Assembly (NCBI GenBank): GCA_007570785.1
Contig: ML660777.1
Span: 3,487,436-3,551,435, forward strand
DNA length: 64,000 bases
Reading direction: 5' to 3'
From: Antilocapra americana
Taxonomy: Eukaryota; Chordata; Mammalia; Artiodactyla; Antilocapridae
Shown here one piece after another: positions 48,801 to 54,800 of the stretch. Position numbers and translations under genes: made by a program. The first letter of the stretch is position 1. Each line of letters starts with the position of its first letter. The notes beneath the pieces were generated by a model that ran no database searches, was not told where the DNA came from, and saw only the letters and a program-made list of their open reading frames with translations.

Positions 48801-51800
48801 AGTCCGTGATCCTCGGGAGCCAAAGCCCAACCCACCGGTTCTTCATATCATTGAACCACATGAGGTAATCTGCAAGTGAATCACAGAAAAGAGCACAGCA
48901 AATAGATAGTCACAAAAATCTGAGATGCATAGAAGGGATCAGGACAGTGATGTTTTCAATAAATGTTTCCTGACTACTCTTAGTTTGAGCCCTATGATGT
49001 TTTGTAGGTCAAAGATGAGCAATTTCATATCTATCATGTGCTTGGCATCACTGATTTGGTACATTTGCACATATTTATGTGTTTATCTTCATATTGCATA
49101 TTCATCTATTCTTGAGCATTTTTTTTGTGCAAAAAACCTAAAGATATTCTTGGTTGGTTTTTAGACATGTGTCCTGTTACCCCAGCTTTTTCAGAGTTCT
49201 AGAAAAGTCTTCCCCAAAGAGTAGGCAAGAACCTACCTTGCCCTGTTTTCCTTTGCTAAATCATGAACAGATATTGACAGGTTACCATGTGTTAAATCCC
49301 TCTTTGTATCTCAGAATTTAAAAAATAACTCCACTAACCTTTCTTCTTCCATTAAAAATATAATTTTCTTTATTACTTGTTTTTGTTCATTAAATCTTTT
49401 AAATCTTTTTTTTCTTTTAAAGCTTGGAGACTGTAACTTAGAAAACTTAGAAATGTTCATTATATACTATTTCACTTCGTTTTTCAAACAGAATTCTCAA
49501 TAACTTTTTCCAAAACAGATTCCTCTTGTTTTTATGCCTTTTTTCTGTTTAGTATATTCTACTGAGGGAGCACCACAGAGAGGAGGAAGGCAGATCCTTC
49601 TCTGGATTTCTTAAAATCACTTTATTCATATGACCAAAGTAGAATATCATTTTTTTGTTATCCCATGAATGTATTATTACTGAAAAATCATATAAAAAGC
49701 CTTTAGTTGGCCTATCCTACTTCAGGTATATAGGGAAGTTTTTATCTAAAAGAATTCTACATTGAATTTTTCTTCTGTACAGCAAAATATATGTATTTTT
49801 AAAAATACGTTATCTAGTATCCATTTTGCACATTTGAGTTTTCACACATAATATGTTTCTTAAACGTTGTAAGGATGAATTAAAATAGAAGACTTGTGTG
49901 TGTTTAATATAATGTTACCATCTTAGAATAAAAATGTTTTATTTTGCTTTTTAGGTAGAACAGAATCGTATAAAACTACTAAATGATAAAGCTGTTGCTA
50001 CATCCCAGCTGCAGAAAAAGCTTGGGCAGCTTCTTTACCTAACTAACTTAGAAAAGGTATTGTTTTTTAAAAGATGTGACTTTTTCCTGTATCGCACTGT
50101 CTATAAACCACTTTATTGACTCCTTTTATTTAATCAATTAGTCCCATAATTAATGCTATAGGTGTTTTTTTAATCATTCTTTTGTTTGTGTTAGTTATAT
50201 GTCAGAACACTAGGTATGTCTGCAGTACCTGTGCAGATCAGAAAAGAAGATGATGTCTATAGAAAATATGTTATACAAATAATGTAAAGGGTGTGCAATA
50301 TATAGCATAGCACAATGTAAACAGACTAGTTCAAAACCTTAAATAGTATTAAACAGCATACCTCTGGGCGAAGATTTCACTGTATAATACATACACCTTC
50401 CTCCATTAATGCATGCACAGATTTTTTTTTTAATTTGTTATTTGAAATTGTCAAGTGTGTTTGGAAACCTACTAAATAAGAGGCCATGGCAATGAATTAT
50501 TTAATGTAATTCACAGCATAAATTTTCTGAGTAGTAAGCAAAGTACTGTGTCAGACATGGATGAATGTAGTTCAGCTTCCTGGCAAGCATAAATGTGACA
50601 GTCAACAGGGTAACTTATCAGAGAGCTTATCAGGGTAGTAGGTTTTTGGATAGGAAAAATGAAGCAAGAGTGGACTGCAATTGGTCCTGAAAAACTGATG
50701 CAAAATAACATTTAAGTGAATGTCATTAAATCTCAGTGATGACAAAATGAAAAACATTCGTTGTCGGTAAAGTAGCATGGTCATTCAGGAGGTAGGTCAT
50801 TCAGGACTTTTGACCTAGACAGTGCAATCTGGATCGTGAAGCCACTATTTTCTAGATACAGGACTTTTTTCAAGTTATTTTCTTCTCTTTGTCTCATCTG
50901 TAAAATGAGAATCATAATACTTTAGTAGGACTTTCTTGAGGATTAAATGAATTAATATATGTAAAGTGTTAGTGTTTCCTGGCTTATTAAGCCATTTCTA
51001 AGTATTTGCTATTAATGTTTTTATATTATCACAATATTTTAATATTATTACATTATAATGATGACTACTATTTTGGCAGGGAAAAAAGAGAAAAATTTGA
51101 AGTCAATCTCATGCAAAAATGCCAGGTATATAAAAATAATATGGGGAAAAAATCCTAATATTCTGGACACAGGTTTTTAAAACTTGTGTATAAGATTTCT
51201 ATACTTTAAATAGGAGAGCCAAAATTAAGAGACAGTTGATCATTTTTTTAGTTATAGAAAAGTTGATATCCTCTATATGTTGAGTTATTTTTTAAAAGTT
51301 AAAATCCCAAAGATATAATCTATGTGGGAAAACCCATTTGACTAAAAATAGCAAAAAAAAAATTTAGTTTATAGATGAAGGAAAATAAGGAACCCATAAA
51401 TCACTACATGTAGAAATCCAACCTATCACCAGTTTTTGTAAATTTTAAAGATATGTTGAAACACAGCTATTGTCATTCATTAAGTATTGTCTGCAGCTGC
51501 TTTTGTGCTATGTGATAGCAGAGTTGAGTTGTTGCAGCAGAGATCATAGTCCACAAAGCCTAGAATATTTACTACCAGACCCTTTATGGAAAAAATGCTA
51601 ATTCTTATGTTAAGCAAATTAGAAGAGAAGACAAATGGTAGATTGTTTATAAAATAATATAGTAATACCTTCTTTTGTGTGCATGCTGTTAGTTACTCCA
51701 CTCTCACACTGACTCTGGGCTTGGCCGGATGACTTGCTTTTGGCCTTGTGTCTTGGCAGAGATTTGAAAAGTCTACACACTTTGGGGACTTCCCAGGTAG

Positions 51801-54800
51801 CTCAGTGGTAAAGAATCCGCCTACCAATGCTGACGACACAGGTTCATTCCCTGGGTCAGGAAGATCCCCTGGAGAAGGAACTGGCAACCCACTCCAAATC
51901 CCATGGATAGAGGAGCCTGGCGGGCTACAGCCCATGGCATTGCAAAGAAAGACAACTTAGGGACTAAACAACAGTAATGCACTTTGGCATTCTCCCAGTT
52001 GTGTTGTTGTTTTGGACTCTCAGACTAAGTGAAGAAGCCCAGGTTCCATTCTTGAGGAGCAAATACTTCATCTTAGCCCTCTCCCCAGACCAGCTGATAG
52101 ACATGAGTGTGGGGCCAGCCCGAGGCAAATCAGCCCATCCCAAAATTACCTAGGTGACCAGTAGAATCAAAAGAAATAAATGGTATTTTTTAGCCACTAA
52201 GGCTTTAGGTAGTTTGTTACATGTTACCTGAAATAAATCATTAATTAAAAAAGGAAAAGATAATTCAGTTCAACTTCTTTAAATGCTTGCATACTTACAT
52301 TATAGTTAATGGAGTTGTTTTAACCATTAGAACTGCTGAATTCATGCACAATTTACTTTTCTTTTGCTGCTTATACAAGTCAAAGGATAATCAAGAACAG
52401 TTTAGTAATCTGAGTCTAATTTACTTTCCTTTATGTTGTCCTCAGTTTTAAAACTTGTTCATTTTGATGACTTTGTTTTGGAAATCTTCCAGTTTTTAAG
52501 GAGATTTTGAAAAGCTAGTATATTTTGACATGATTTCCAGGCATAGATAGCTCTCAAATCAATAGTATTTCTGCTTAGCAAAATTAGAGAAAGGGTCCTG
52601 AGAATTCAGTATTAATAAGGAATTATGTGAATAAATGCTGCCTCTTCCCATGTCTGTGATCCCATGCCAACTGGATATGCAGAATACCTATTTCTTTATT
52701 AAAAAAAATCTAGCATGAAGTAAAATTTGAGAATTTAGCTAAATTGTATCAATATTTTGGTTTTTATTTTGCCTTCTATAAAAATCACTAATTATCATAA
52801 ATATAGTAATATTACAGCTTTAACAAGTAGTATTAAAAATTGTGTCTGTTTTTTTGTTCACTCCTTAAATAAATGTTATTTGTAAATCTCAAGATTTATA
52901 GTAATAGGTAATATATGAATTATTAGGTCCTCTCAATTATTAGATTAATTTCATTGCAATTGCCAATATTTTATAAATGAGTTGTAAAATATGTATCAGC
53001 TTTTAAAATATAACTAACAAATGTTTTATTTCTTCTTTATTGGGCAGTCTCAGGACAAAACATCAGGAGGCATTAATCCAGAACCTTGTCCAATCTGTGC
53101 TCGGCAACTAGGAAAACAGGTGAAATTATAATAAGTACTACATGCGTTTATAAAATACTTTATAGTTTTCAAAGACTTCTGCAAACAGACTCCCCTGCTC
53201 TACCCACAAACCTTGCATGCAAGGCGATTATTATCTCTGTCTTAAAGGTAGGGCCAAAGGTTAACTAACATGCTTTCTGCCAAATATGTTTGAGCATTGT
53301 TTTCCCTTAAGTGATAGGTCAAACATGTTTCTAGAATAACCCCATCTTTTTTGTTAAAGATGAATAATTTTAAGCATTGTTTTCAGTCACTTGACTGTCA
53401 GTTTATCATGGATATTTGGGAATTATACAGAAATGCAATACAGCATACACAGATTTACTTATGGTATTACAAATATGTAGTAACATCAGTTCAGTCTCTC
53501 AGTCATGTCTGACTCTTTGTGACCCCATGAACCACAGCACGCCAGGCCTCCCTGTCCATAACCAACTGCCTGAGTCTACCCAGACCCATGTTCATTGAGT
53601 CGGTGATGGCATCCAACCATCTCATCCTCTGTCGTCCCCTTCTCCTCCTGCCCTCAATCTTTCCCAGCATCAGGGTCTTTTCACATGAGTCAGCTCTTCA
53701 CATGAGGTGGCCAAAGTATTGGAGTTTCGGCTTCAACATCAGTCCTTCCAGTGAACACCCAGGACTGATCTTTAGGATGGACTGGTTGGCTCTCCTTGCA
53801 GTCCAAGGGACTCTCAAGAATCTTCTCCAACACCACAGTTCAAAAGCATCAATTCTTTGGTGCTCAGCTTTCTTTATAGTCCAACTCTCACATCCATACA
53901 TGACCATTGGAAAAACCATAGCTTTGATTAGACAGACCTTTGTTAGCAAAGTAATGTCTCTGCGTTTTAATATGTTGTCTAGGTTGGTCATAACTTTCCT
54001 TCCAAGGAGTAAGCATCTTTTAATTTCATGGCTGCAGTCCCCATCTGCAGTGATTTTGGAGCCCAGAAAAATAGTCAGGCACTATTTGCCATGAAGTGAT
54101 GGGACCAGATGACATAATCTTAGTTTTCTGAATGTTGAGCTTTAAGCCAACTTTTTCACTCTCCTCTTTAACTTTAGTCAAGAGGCTCTTTAGTTCTTCA
54201 CTTTCTGCCATAAGGGTGGTGTCATCCGCATATCTGAGTCTTTATTGATATTTCTCCCAGCAATCTTGATTCCAGCTTGTGCTTCCTCCAGCCCAGCGTT
54301 TCTCATGCTGTACTGTGCATATAAGTTAAATAAGCAGGGTGACAATATACAGCCTTGACGTACACCTTTTCCTATTTGGAACCAGTCTGTTGTTCCATGT
54401 CCAGTTCTAACTGTTGCTTTCTTACCTGCATACAGGTTTCTCAAGAGGCAGATCAGGTGGTCTGCTATTCCCATCTCCTTCAGAATTTTCCACAGTTTCA
54501 TGTGATCCACACAGTCAAAGGCTTTGGCATAGTCAATAAAGCAAAAATAGATGTTTTTCTGGAACTCTCTTGCTTTTTCGATGATCCAGTGGATATACAT
54601 AGTTGTTACTTAATATTATTGATATCTAATAGTACCAGAATTTAAAGCACAAATAACAGCAATCCTAAGGGAGTTTATATGTTTTAAATATTAGTTTACA
54701 AATGTCTAAAATAAATGGTACTATAGTCTCCTCAAAAAGATTCTTATTTTTATTTTATGAAATGTGATATATGATACTGTAAGTTCCTACTTTGTATGAT

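Larger units (their letters stand above)
50057..53047. other. SHPRH intron 23
   Basis: GT-AG intron. A MIR (50815-51015) and an LTR-like repeat (51690-52245) carrying a SINE are recognised. 50060-50810, 51020-51690 and 52250-53047 are unassigned AT-rich sequence. Confidence 0.7.

Noticed and set aside
51690..52245. Intact endogenous retrovirus
   Set aside because: Only a short LTR-like remnant is seen, with no internal coding region.
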